A stretch of DNA of 64,000 nucleotides from Ustilaginoidea virens. Its lineage: Eukaryota; Ascomycota; Sordariomycetes; Hypocreales; Clavicipitaceae. Shown piece by piece: positions 46,449 through 57,540 of this stretch. Under the pieces are notes generated by a model. The model did not search any database. It was not told the origin of the DNA and saw nothing but the letters and a program-made list of their open reading frames with translations. The stretch is taken from the NCBI RefSeq assembly GCF_000687475.1, contig NC_057319.1, positions 1,116,001 to 1,180,000 on the forward strand, in the 5' to 3' direction. Position 1 is the first letter of the stretch, and every line of letters starts with the position of its first letter. The position numbers and the translations under genes were made by a program.

Positions 46449-47270
46449 ATGCTCTCGTCGTCGCGATCCGCCGCCTCAACGGCCTTGCGAGGTGAGGTGC
46501 CTCTTGCCTCGGCTCTTAAAGCCTCCCGCTTCAGTTCTGCTAACCTTTTTGCTTCCGTCCGCGCTCCAGCCAAGCCCGCAGCCGCCCTGGTTCCCTTCCG
46601 CGCCGCAGCCGCCCTGCCCGCCCTCCAGATCACCTCCCGCCACGCGTCGTCGTCCCTGACCCCCCACGGCGCCGGATCGTCCCTCTCCCCGGCCAGGAAG
46701 GAAGTCCCCCTCCCCAGCGAAGAGGGCACCAAGGGCGTGGTCCAATACGCGCTGTATGTCCCCCTTGCCTAGCCCTCCGGTTAGCCTCCCGTCGCTTTTC
46801 TAACGCCTCTCCTTGGCAGGACCTCCCTCGACATCATCGCCAACTGGGCCCGCCAATCCTCCCTCTGGCCCATGACGTTCGGCCTGGCCTGCTGCGCCGT
46901 CGAGATGATGCACCTCTCCACGCCGCGGTACGACCAGGACCGCCTGGGAATCATCTTCCGAGCCTCCCCCCGCCAGTCCGACGTCATGATTGTCGCCGGC
47001 ACCCTGACCAACAAGATGGCTCCCGCTCTCCGCCAGGTCTACGACCAGATGCCCGACCCGCGGTGGGTCATCTCCATGGGCAGCTGCGCCAACGGCGGCG
47101 GCTACTACCACTACAGCTACAGCGTCGTCCGGGGCTGCGACCGCATCGTCCCCGTCGACATTTACGTCCCCGGCTGCCCGCCCACCAGCGAGGCGCTCAT
47201 GTATGGAATCTTTCAGCTGCAGAGGAAGATGCGAAACACCAAGATTACTCGCATGTGGTACAGACGGTAG
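46449..47270 (+). CDS. NDUFS7: NADH:ubiquinone oxidoreductase 20-kDa (PSST) subunit
   Basis: Core matrix-arm subunit of mitochondrial complex I that carries the last iron-sulfur cluster, N2, beside the quinone site. Exons 46449-46753 and 46820-47270 (66-nt intron) give 251 residues. The first 80 or so residues are rich in Ala, Ser and Arg with almost no acidic residues, a mitochondrial presequence. Cluster ligands are visible in [10 protein letters not shown], in [13 protein letters not shown] and in [11 protein letters not shown]. The C-terminus [13 protein letters not shown] matches Neurospora and animal orthologues. Convergent with RSP5. Confidence 0.97.
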
Positions 47271-48457
47271 ACAAGGACATGCTGAAAAGAAGAGGCCAAG
47301 CTCGCCGGGTGTGGCAAAGCTGATGGGGCAAAGGGTACGATGAATGGGGCTTGGAGCGGCTGGGCGTCGTAGAGACAAGAAGGGCGGATGTACGGAGTAC
47401 ATCGAGCCGGGTCTGAGCAAGAGTGCCCGCGAGAATGTCACATCTGAACTCGTTTACAGGTGGCCAATTTTTCTTTGTCCCTTCCCTTCCACTTCATGTA
47501 TAGGCTGGGGCACATTGACTGCAATCAATCAAACCGGAGCCGTACATGCCGGAACCAAGCGTCGCCCTCATGGCTGCACGTGGGTGTGAGCCGGTCTTTC
47601 GTGTTCCATGGTGTCAAATTCACCTTGTCGCCGTGCTGGTTCAGATGCTCGTATCCAGCATCAATGTTGACCCGCAATGCCAACCGATTATCCATCCAGC
47701 TATGCCATTCCAACATCTCATCCAGCATCAGTGTTCACCAGCGTCAACCATCCGTCTCAGGCATGTCATTTGAATACTTCTATTCAGAAAAAATCCTCAC
47801 CAGCAATGACATCATCCATCCAGCTATGCCATTCAAACACCTCATCCAGCACCACAGCCAAAACAACAGCCCTCCAAGCCCGCCCGCCGCCTTCCCTCAC
47901 GACCCGTCCCCTCTCCCCGCCGGGCCACCCATCCCCCCTCCTGCACCACCCTCCGGGCCGCCGCCTTCCCGGATCTTTGCCCCATTGACGGTACGAGTCC
48001 CCCGCAGGCCTGGACCATGTGAGCTGAGCCTCCTTTCCCGTTTGTCCTGCGCATTCGTTGCCCTCCTGTCGGATTCGGCGCTGGTCGCTGACCCCGATAC
48101 ACACGCACGGTCATGGTGAGCCGACCTGCGGCCTTGCTGACACATGTCCCGCCAGCACGGAAACTACCTGTTCGATTGGTCTTTTGTTTCCTTGAAAATA
48201 TATACCTATATATATATATAGGTATATGTATATTGTATGCGAAACAGGACACATGCGAGATTAAATGATGAAACCGAACATTGTTACCCAAGTATAAAAA
48301 AGAATAAATGCTTAGCAAGGCCAGAGAGAGGCGGACGTCGGGAGCAGACGACGTAAACAGACAGCACAGGTCTTGTGTGAATGCAACAGGGTTTGAAACA
48401 GGACAAATATCGCTATCATGACATTCTTTTTTTTCGATTATGCAAAAGGATCCAACC
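47271..48457. other. Convergent spacer NDUFS7/RSP5 with a duplicated segment
   Basis: A phrase CATCCAGCTATGCCATTC is repeated at about 47694 and 47819, each followed by AACA-C-TCATCCAGCA. An AT-rich inverted repeat lies at about 48195-48232. No gene is supported. Confidence 0.55.
48195..48232. repeat. AT-rich perfect inverted repeat (hairpin)
   Basis: ATATACCTATATATA meets its complement TATATATAGGTATAT and can fold as a long hairpin. It lies in the 3' flank of both convergent genes, about 230 bp beyond the RSP5 stop, and might aid termination. Confidence 0.7.
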
Positions 48458-51400
48458 CTACTCTTGGCCAAAGCCCATTGTCTCTTCCACGGCTATTGTG
48501 AGCTTCTGCTGCAGCGTTTCCAAAGTCTTGTACGGGGGCAAATCGATACGATTGAAGCTGAGAGCAGTTAGCAAAAGAAAAAGAAGAAGAAGAAGAAGAA
48601 GAAGAAGAAGAAGAAAAAGTAAAACGAGCGACAGTACGTACCAGGTGTGTGCCTTGGGCAGGTTGGTGAGCTCGCCGGTCTTCTCAATCGTAAAGCGTCT
48701 TGGGCCGTCGCTGCCCTGTAGGTCCTTGAACCCGTTGACCGGGATCCGAGACGTTCCCGTCGTAAACTGCAATAGTCTCGACTTTTGCTCGCCGTCCCAT
48801 GAGCGAACAGTCTGCCAAAAGTTCTGGATGACCTCATCCGACTCGGTGTAGCCTCTGTAATCCGTGTGTTTCTTCCAATCGTCCACGTCAATCTCGGCGA
48901 TGCCTCCGATGAGCAGCTCCAGCTCTCGCTCGTCAAACACGTTGATGAGGTCTTGGGGAATCAGCTCGTGAAAGCCCTCCTTGAAAGCCTGAAACTGCTC
49001 CGCGATGCGTTTCTCGATGCGCCACTTCACCATGAGATCGACATACTCCTTCTTGTTCTCGTTGGTGACCTCGATGTTGCGACCGTTGGGTATGAGATCT
49101 TCCGTCGTCATGACTCCGAATCGCTCGTCTTCAGTGCTAAACGTCTGCTCCAGGATGCCGCCAGAGATGTCGTTGTCCAGCATCCACTGCAGAGATCGGT
49201 GGAAATCGGCATCAACGCCCTCCATGTCGGCAAGGGCAACCGCCTTTCCCAAAACCATCTTGTACAAGGCTCCGATGAAGAAAGCATCCAAGAACCGTCG
49301 ATGGAAGATGGCCAGACCGACAACTCGTCCGATGAATTTAAAGTAGTTCAAGTGCTCCGGGTTGATGCCCGAGTGGGGGTTGATCTGGAGGGTGTAGTTG
49401 TCGTGCGCAGAGTACTCGAAGAGACAGTAGAAAGGGTTAAACATCTCGTGCGACAAGAGGAAGAAGAACTCCCGAGACAGGCCGCCATAATCCAACCCGT
49501 CCTCTCCATCAAACTTGATCATGAGTCGCTTCTTCAAGTCGGTGGCAGACTGACGGGTAATTTCGGCAAACGAGTCCTCGAAAATGTGCTCGCGCCGTAC
49601 TTTGATGTGGCATTGACCGCTGAGGATACGCATTGCTGGCTGGGATCGGAAGTATATGAGCTTGCGTCGAAAGTCTCGCTTGTACTGAGGAACGTTTTGG
49701 TCCAGCGAGGATGGCAAGCGAGGGTCGTCCCAAGTCGTCGTTTTGGTGTTGTGGTCGACAAAATACACACGGGCCGTGTGCGTCAGCCGCATCTCCCAGC
49801 CGCTGGGGAGTGGGCCGAGCTGGGACACTGGTTGCTGCTGGATCTGGCCATTCGAGTTGTTCTGGCCACCGTACATCCTAATGTATTGTTGGCGACGAGG
49901 ATCGACCCATGTTGTAGTTCTGGTGTTGTGATCGACAAAGTAGGGTCGCCCCTCTGGAGTCCACCTTTGCTCCCAGCCCGAGGGAAGCTCGCCGGTGCCG
50001 GGGCTCGTGGCTCCCGTGTGCATCACCGTTGCGTTTGCGTTGACGTGGGCGCTGCTACTGGCACTCGTCGGGCTACCGCTTGCTTGTGACGAAGGCGGTG
50101 GTTGTTGCTGATGTTGCTGCTGCTGTTGCAGAGTGGGCGAACTCGTGCCCGTTCTGTCCTCGGGAAGTGTACGATTTTGATGTCGCTGTCGCTCAACCTG
50201 AGTCGCAGCCTCCCGATCGTTCCGAGCTTCTGTGCTGCCCCCGTTTGCCGTCGGGCGATTCCAGCTTGTGGTTCTGGTGTTGTGGTCCACATAATACGTT
50301 CGTCCCAGATTGTCCTCACGACGCTCCCAGCCAGGTGGGAGTCTACCTTGGTTATCCTCAAAGGGGCTCAACTGGCTGTTTGGCCGCGACGAAGTCGAGC
50401 CGGTAGCGCCGCCGGTGGGGGCAGGCGTGGAGCTTGAGCTGGCGGGATGAGGGTGATGAAGCAACGTAACCTGGGGAACCGAGAAACCGCCGTTCTGGTT
50501 CGACACTGACGAGCTCGGTCCGCCGTCAGGCGCGGACAATGTTGAAAATGCCGACAGAGCGGGCGAGCTGGAAGGACCTGCAACGGTCAGGGCAGGTCGG
50601 CTGCTAGAGGCCTGCCCGCCTCGCGCAGGAGTAGCAAGGTTACATGACAGGTTGATGATGAGTTTTCCATGAACAACGATGTTGTCGGTCGACTTTTTGA
50701 GGTCCCTCGTGAGCATCTGGTCTGCGGGGCCATCAAGATCAGTCGCCTTGTTCGTCGACCATGTTTTTGTTTGGGTGGCAGCAGCTTACCATCGGACTCG
50801 GGGCCAAGGTCCATAACATCTCCCACCCGAATATTGATTACGCCTAGGAAGCCTTGGTCCTTCTTCTTGAACTTTTTCTGGTCAAAGACTTGTACTGCGA
50901 GGATACTGCCTTCATTTGCTCGACTGTTGGGCCATACATTAGTCCATCAAGGCAAAAGGGTGCAGTCTTTTTGCTGTTAGTGGCAGCAGGAAGGGGAGGC
51001 ATCCGTACAAGTCGAAGCTTTCGTTCCAATATGGGTTCAGGGTTCGTTTGCTGACGGCAGTGGTCTTTGTCTGCTCGCCATTGATGGTCGCGACGGCGAA
51101 AGGGTCGGGAAATCCTGCCCAAGTTAGAACCAACATTGGACAAGGCAGACACGAAAAGAAAGCATCGTCGGGTTTGGGGCATACTAAACACGTCTCTCTT
51201 GTACAGGCCATCAGCGGCGATTACTAGTCGGTAAAACGTCAGTATTCCAAGGGCACGTCGACAGCGGGCTGCTGGTTGGAGCAGCGGATTGGGGAAGAAT
51301 GAGGGGCGGCGATCACGCACTCGTGACGCGAAGGTTGGGCTTGCTGCACGAACTGTCAGTTTACACGTTGTTGCAGTTTGATTGCCCTGGGCCGAGAAGC

Positions 51401-51472
51401 AGAACAGATTGAATGCGAGGCCGTCCGCCTAGTTACTTACCTGGGCAGGCCCGGCTCGGTGCGAGCGCTCAT
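48458..51472 (-). CDS. RSP5: E3 ubiquitin ligase Rsp5 (C2-WW3-HECT)
   Basis: Nedd4-family ligase that ubiquitinates membrane transporters and other targets, recruiting them by PPxY motifs. Seven exons (51441-51472, 51321-51343, 51185-51223, 51009-51114, 50790-50923, 48642-50721, 48458-48557) close to 837 residues. The C2 domain (about 12-120) is assembled from exons 2-5: [63 protein letters not shown]. Three WW domains lie at about 248-282, 366-400 and 435-469, each with both Trp and a VDHNT loop. The HECT domain (about 500-837) has the catalytic Cys805 in [13 protein letters not shown], with its codon split by the last intron. Gln/Ser/Pro-rich linkers separate the WW domains. Four of the first five exons are shorter than 110 nt. 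Confidence 0.97.
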
Positions 51473-53993
51473 GGTTGTGGTCGCTCCGACGAGATGGGGG
51501 GAAGGCAAGTCGTTCGAAGCAACGAGAGGAAAGTCGGAAGGGAATGAACTGCTGAAGCGATCCAAAGAGAAAGGGTCGCAGCCAGATGCCAGGCGGCTTG
51601 GTGATTCGGCTATGACGGCGACGAAAAGAATCCGAACTAATGACGACTTTGCGAGCAGCAAGCCCTCAATCTGGTGGGAGGGAGGCAGTGCAGGTGTGGC
51701 AGAGAGCAGCTGGTCAGCAACAGACTGGACCATAGCAGAGCAGAGCAGACAGTAGCAGCAACTACCAGACTACAGGTACCTACATATTGAGCGGAGTGAG
51801 GGAGGAGGGTGATGCACCGCGATGGGCATAGTACTGGTACAGTCTGGTTGAGAACTTGGGACTTGCCAGGTCGAGAGCAGCGATTGAGGGCAGTGGGCAC
51901 CCCGCTTTGTTCTCTTGGCGGTCGTTGCTTGTCGAACTTGCCCTGTAATGCCTGGCACTGTGCCGGGACCCAGTGCCCAGTGTCAGTGTCAGTGCCAGTG
52001 CCAGTGCCAGTGCCAGTGCCAGTGCCAGTGCCAGTGCCAGTACCAGTCCAATGCCAGTCCCACTAGCCAGACAGCAACCCACGAACCGAACTCGGTGAGA
52101 CGGGAGACTTCAGCCGCCAGGTAACAAGGTCTCCTCCCTGCCGGACCAACCCCAGCACGGCCGATTAGAAGAAGACGGCAAGCAAATGTCTCCGGCAAAG
52201 CAAAGACGCACACGGCAGCCGTGATTTGATGCAAGTCAGCGGGCAGCCCAGCGATAAGCCGCACGTGACGGACTCGATGGCGGGGGGCGTCTCTTGGCGG
52301 GGATCGAAAGCCCTGAACCCAACCGAACTGAAGGGGGGCGGAATTGCGGCGATGACGGCAACGGACGAGCTCGAAACGAAAAGAGAGGAAATACAATGAT
52401 AAATAAATAAATAAATAAATAAATGAATAAATAAAGAAAAAAGAAAAAAACAAAGGGAGAACAGGATACGGCGGGTCGTCTCTAGGTAATTCGCTGGGAG
52501 TGGTGTTCCGGATGTGGGCGCCAATACAAAGAAAGCTGTGGCCCAAGGCTACGTTCGGGATGACGGAAGACGGGAAAGACCAGACCTGACCTGACATACC
52601 GACTGGACCTTGCGGTGGGGTCAGCCGCAGGCTGAAAGCTTGTCATTGAACCAGAGCTGGGGCAGCCTGGGCCTGGGCCCTGGGGATTGCGTGACCCCTG
52701 CCTACGAAGATGTGGGGGGGGGTTGGTGGGTTCGTGCATGAGCCCGCTTCCCACATAGTCTTCTTTAGCTCCGTACTTGACAAGTTGAGTTTTGCATGTT
52801 TGCGTCTGGTATTTCTCAAGGCAAATCGCCAAGCTTGGGGGGATCTACAACGATTGAACCAGGTCTTGGAGCTGGGTCGACGTGCCGTGGAGCGTATCCT
52901 CCCGTTTCTGCCAATGTAGCTGATGCGGAAACATTTGGTCTGTTGAACAACATAAGCCCAACAAGGCGCGGCCAGATGGCGACGGCGATGGCGATGGCGA
53001 TGGCGAGGTCGACTGTGGCGCGGCGCGGCGTGGCGTGGGCGGCCGCTGGCTCAGACCAAGACCCAGTTTCTTGACTTGGAACTCTCGACGCTTACAAATC
53101 AATCTCACACCATAGCATACATGTACTGTAGCTGCCGTCAGTTTCAGCTCAACAGGTATTCCGTACCTGTACATGGCGTCCGACACAGACACATCGTCTA
53201 TGCCTTTGTAGTCTTGAAGCCTCCATCTTTCATTAGGCATCCAGATTTGATAAGCCGACCGTCAGGAACCGTGGTCAAGTGGTCGTTGCATGTTACCACC
53301 AGCACAATGGCCCGGCGACGGACACGAGTGGACGAGGTCAAGAATTGGAGCCGGCTCTCTTGGGCCAACGGACATTGCTTTTGGTGTATGTTATCGAGTG
53401 TAGTAGTCCCATCCCAGCAAGTCGCATCGTTTCTTCCAAATCAATATCATACCTAGAAGGGGAAAAAGAGAAAGAAAATAAAAAGGAAAACAAGAAAAGC
53501 AAGAAAACCGACGGAGAAAAAAAAAAAAAAGGAAACAGATAATCCTGGAGCTCTTGGCCCTTGTTCTCCTTCTTGTCCCTTTCCTCTCTTTGCTCCTGCC
53601 TGTACTTTACAAATCTGAACGTGTCTGGTTTGTTTGCCTTGTCGCTGCGCCATAGTGCCTCCCGTCTCGTCTTGTCGAGCTTTCATATTCTGCCTGTCGT
53701 GCACACGCATGACAGGGTATAAAAGGCAGCGTATATCGTTGGTATCAAAATCTTTTTGGCTTTTCCTACGGCTTCAGTGTCGGATATGCGTCGGCCCGAT
53801 TATCCTTTCCATGCTCCTCAAGGCCGGGTTCCATGCCAAAGCCTTTTTTTTTTCGTCGGCACAGAACTTATGACAAGAAAATCAGAACCCTAGAAGATAA
53901 ATCCTCAGATCAAGCTCAACCCCACCGAGATCAAGACACAGAGCCTGGTGGTGCTCAGGTGCTGCCGCAAGGAAAGGTCTCGCTTCCCTGTTC
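51473..53993. other. 2.5-kb region between RSP5 and pab2
   Basis: RSP5 promoter plus pab2 3' flank, with no supported gene. Repeats: a 6-bp CAGTGC/CAGTGT array (51977-52041) and an AAAT array (52399-52436). TACTCCGTAC-like partial copies lie near 52770 and 53160. A TATAAAAGG at about 53717 has no gene placed to use it. Confidence 0.5.
51977..52041. repeat. 6-bp minisatellite CAGTGC
   Basis: About ten copies, the first ones CAGTGT and then CAGTGC, ending with a CAGTAC copy. Confidence 0.9.
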
Positions 53994-54871
53994 CTAGTAA
54001 GGCGCATGAACTCCCCTACCACGGCCTCTGTAACCGCCACGATAACCTCCTCGGGGGAAACCACCGCGTGCGTGAAACCCTCGGCCACCACGGAAGCCGC
54101 CGCGACCGCGACCGCGGCTCATTCCCGGGACGTTGGTTCTCTTGGGGGTGACTTTGATGTTGCGGCCCTTGAAGACACTTTCGTTCAGCACCAGGGCTTG
54201 GGCGACTAAGCTGGGCTCCGTAAACTCAACGTAGGCGTAGCTGTTTAGACCCCCAAGTCAGTCAACAGGCAGTCCCCTGTGCAGGTTGCATCGTGATTTG
54301 GGAGGGAGAGAAGGGTGGGGGGGGGGGGGGGGGGGGATGCGAAGGGAAACTGCCACCGCACATACCCCTTTGGCTGACCAGTGAACTTGTCTAGCAGGAT
54401 GGTGACGCGGTTGATCGAGCCGCAGCTCTGGAAGTGGGCTTGAATCTCTTCGGGTGAGGCGGAATAGTCGACATTTCCCACAAAGATGCTGCGTGCATCC
54501 ACAGACTCCTTGTCGTCGGCCAGGTCGGCCGACTGCTGCTCCAAACTGGCTTGCATTTCCCGCAGTTTCTTGGCCTCCTCTTCCATTTCAGCTACTCGGC
54601 GCTTCATGGCTGTGATTTCTTCCTAGTGCAGGAAGGACCACGGTCAGCTGTCACCTGCTCACGATCAAGTTTCCCCGGATTTGATTTTCCCCCAATGTCC
54701 TCTCGTCTCCGTGACCGCGAGGCTGTCGATCTGTAGGTTCGCGCGCCATGTGGGAAAGAAAGAAAAGAAAAGAAAGAAAAAACCCACCTCTTCAGCAGCC
54801 GTCATGTCGGCCTCAGGTTGCTCTTTACCCTGAGCGACGGGCATTTCCTCTGCCTGCTTTGCGTCTGACAT
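53994..54871 (-). CDS. pab2: Nuclear poly(A)-binding protein (PABPN1/Pab2 type)
   Basis: Binds nascent poly(A) in the nucleus, sets tail length and links to exosome decay. Exons 54788-54871, 54366-54622 and 53994-54240 give 195 residues. The N-terminus is acidic ([17 protein letters not shown]) and runs into a coiled coil ([18 protein letters not shown], residues about 34-52) as in PABPN1. One RRM follows: RNP2 SIFVGNV and RNP1 PKGYAYVEF, the latter formed across intron 2. The C-terminal tail is Arg/Gly-rich ([21 protein letters not shown]) and ends HAPY. Length and layout match fission yeast Pab2. Intron 2 contains a G-run of about 20. Confidence 0.96.
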
Positions 54872-55392
54872 GATGTGTGGTCAAGGATGTATCTGTATCG
54901 GACCGTTGAAACTAGGTAGTTATTGAGCAAAGTCTGGTTGGAGCAGCAAGGTTAGTCAGAACGAAAGCCCAGGCCTCAGCTTTGAAGGAGAAGCGTCAAT
55001 GCCAGCGTCCTCGGCGGCTCGAGGTGTGCTCTGAAACGCTGACCCTTGGGCAGAAGTGGCACGCGCCGAACAAGGAGTTGCCTCAGGAGGCCGGGCGGGA
55101 ATAATGACCACATGAGATTCCAGTTGACGTCCATGCCGGCTGCTCACCACCTGGGCCCCCGGTTGCACTGCACTTGCGCTGCACGCGATAGCACAACACA
55201 GCAAAGCACAGCAAAGAACAGCACAGCATGGCGACGGCAAACAAGCAAACAGCTCTCTGTCTCGATCCGGGACACGCATGACGGCGAAATGGGGAGACTC
55301 ACCAAAGCTCGCAAACAAGTGCTACAGGCGGGGAGGCGCAAGAGAGTGGTGCGCTGCGTTCCCGCGGTTTTTGTTCCTGCTCTTCTATTCAC

Positions 55393-55424
<32 letters not shown>

Positions 55425-55610
55425 AAGACGTTGAGGGGGGGGAAAAAAAAACAAGCTCGCCGCAAATTTGTCGCGAGGCTCAGGCGACCCTTGCCGGAAG
55501 CTTTTCGCGGCTCAGCGCTCAGTGCAGTGCTCAGGCACAAGTCGCGAGTCAGGGTGGGAGAGCCGGAGTTTATCCACCAGACGTGCTGAAATCCCAGATT
55601 TGATATTTGA
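54872..55610. other. pab2 upstream region with A30 tract
   Basis: Promoter side of pab2. It includes a run of about 30 A at 55393-55422 and an AGCACAGCAAAG-like short repeat at about 55193-55225. No gene is supported. Confidence 0.5.
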
Positions 55611-55980
55611 TCCCTTTGAAGGTGCGAAGGTGCAGACTTCGTAGCGGACCCACTTCTTGCTAAATTAGGTAGGTACCTAGAGGGTATTTCCTATCTTTAT
55701 ATCCTAACAGAGCTAATAAAACATCTTAAATATCAGTACTATAGGTAATGCATTTTTATCTTCCTTAACTACTGCTAAATTAAGCAGCCTATTAGCAAAG
55801 GCATGGCGAGGCCTTTTTTTTTTTTTTTTTTTTATTATTATTATTAATAAATATAGCTCTTTATATATACGGGAATTGCTGGGTACTTATGTTATTACAC
55901 TATTTCCTTGTCTACTGATGTACCCCGCAGTTTACGGTTTTCTATTGGCTTAAACCTACACCTTCGCACCTTCAAAGGGA
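55611..55980. mobile_element. MITE-like element with 22-bp perfect terminal inverted repeats
   Basis: The 22 bases at 55611-55632 (TCCCTTTGAAGG...) are the exact reverse complement of 55959-55980 (...CCTTCAAAGGGA). The pairing extends by one more A/T pair outward to 55610 and 55981. The 326 bp between are strongly AT-rich (TTATATCC, TATTATTATTATTAATAAATATA) in a GC-rich neighbourhood, with no coding capacity. A T22 tract lies at 55814-55833. No clear target-site duplication is seen. Size, repeats and composition fit a non-autonomous DNA transposon (MITE), possibly changed by repeat-induced point mutation. It sits about 400 bp upstream of the proton channel start. Confidence 0.75.
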
Positions 55981-56377
55981 TACAGCGGTTCTGCAGGCCG
56001 TCTCCACTACTGCTGCACTGTGCAGGCAACTCCAAGCAAGGCACGGATTTTGTATTCTTCTTGGTTCTCATAAAAACCACATCACAAAGCCAATCAATAA
56101 CTAGCGCCGACTATTGCCATTGGTGCAATCCTTGACAGCTCAAGCCATCCACGCATGGTAATTCTTGTTCCCGTGCATTATCCCGGCATCACACATCACC
56201 CTCCTGGCCATGAGTTCATGGCCTTGAAGATCCCGGCGTCTGTCTCGTCCATCCAGCCTCGGTCGCAACGTGCTCCATGTCTACTCCCCACCCCAAGTGA
56301 ACATTGAAGCCTTGATAAACCAGACCCCTCTGCACATATGAACCTCATCATTGACAGAGACCGTGCCTCCTTCAGCC

Positions 56378-57096
56378 ATGCCTCACCCAAGTCTCTCCGT
56401 CCCTCTCCTGCGCCCACTGGAGAACCAACCCCCCCCGTCGTCACCGGGGCCAAGCGCAACCCGACGTGCCCTCGCCCGCCTCGTCCGTTTCCAACGCAAG
56501 GGCAGAGTGCTGCTCAGCTCTCAGAAGAAACACTCCCTCATCATGCTCATCGTGGCGCTCGATGTCGTCGCCTTGCTGGCCAACGTCTTTGTTCAGCTGG
56601 TTGCGTGCGAGATGCATCGGAGCGACGAGCAATGGGTGAAGCATCTGACCGGGGGCTTGGAAGTCCTGGGGCTGGTCTTTAGCAGCTTGTTCATGGTCGA
56701 GCTAGCTGCCTGTCTGTTCTCGTATGGTCTCAGGTGTGTGCGCTTGCTATTCGCTACTGGGCTCGAGGGCGTCCTGGCTCATTTGCATCTTCCCCCACGG
56801 GTGCTTGGGGTGCAGTAAATAGTTACCTGACGTCATGGTTTCATCTGTTCGATGCTGCTGTCATTGTGGCAAGCTTCGCTATTGATCTTGCCACTCGCGG
56901 CCTCGCCGAATCTATCGGCTCGCTTGTCATTGTCTTGCGTTTATGGAGACTGGCCAAAATCTCGGAGGAAGTCGTCGTGGGGGCTACGGAAAGGTTGGAG
57001 GCTTTGGAGCAGCAGATGGAAGAGTTGACGCATGAGAACATGGCCCTGAGACAGCGGTTGGGTATCGAGTCTCACGAACCCTCTGGTCAAGAGTAG
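56378..57096 (+). CDS. Voltage-gated proton channel (Hv1/VSOP family)
   Basis: A lone four-helix voltage sensor that conducts protons. Exons 56378-56733 and 56823-57096 give 209 residues. After a Pro-rich N-terminus, S1 (about 53-76) has Asp62 in IVALDVVALL, equal to the selectivity-filter Asp112 of human Hv1. S2 has Glu108 in LFMVELAACLF. S3 has Asp129 (WFHLFDAAVIV) and Asp140. S4 is IVLRLWRLAKISEE with R158, R161 and K164, so the usual third Arg is Lys and the position of human Asn214 is Glu167. A C-terminal heptad coiled coil (ERLEALEQQMEELTHENMAL) would make it a dimer. No pore domain follows. Fungal Hv1 channels are known in other species. Likely role: proton extrusion at the plasma membrane. 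Confidence 0.92.
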
Positions 57097-57540
57097 GTTA
57101 CAACAGATGCTCATTCATTACCTACGACTCTTACCTGTAATCACACCAAAGATGCCATGTGCGTAGACACGTGGTGCGGTCGCATACGCTGCCGCCTCAA
57201 GCCTCTTGATTGCATTATTGATGCTATGTACGTCTTTAGGTGAAGTGCCATGATCGTCTATGCTGCCTCATGTAGCGCTTCAGGCAAAAGAAAGAAAAAA
57301 AGAAAAGAGAGGAGGGGGGAGAAGGGGGAGTCAAAAGAAAAAAAAAAAAACTGGGGGAGGGAGGGGGATCCCCAACACGCTGAGATGCAAAATTGCCGCA
57401 AAACGCCGCCTGATGCTTAACGCTAGCTCCCATGTCCGTTGCCTTCAAAATGTGCCATCCCACCCAGTAGAAGATAGAAAGGTTGCATCAGTGTTCTTCG
57501 TCATCTTGATCCTGACATGATCTCTGCCGACAAGGCATCG
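57097..57540. other. Convergent spacer with purine tract
   Basis: A G/A-rich stretch at about 57282-57370, including an A13 tract. No gene is supported. Confidence 0.5.

Noticed and set aside
53710..53880. TATAAAAGG promoter for a + strand gene
   Set aside because: No coding exon with domain support follows; it lies in the 3' flank of pab2.
55670..55930. Degraded retrotransposon because of AT-richness
   Set aside because: The whole AT-rich stretch is enclosed by short inverted repeats and is too short; a MITE explains it better.
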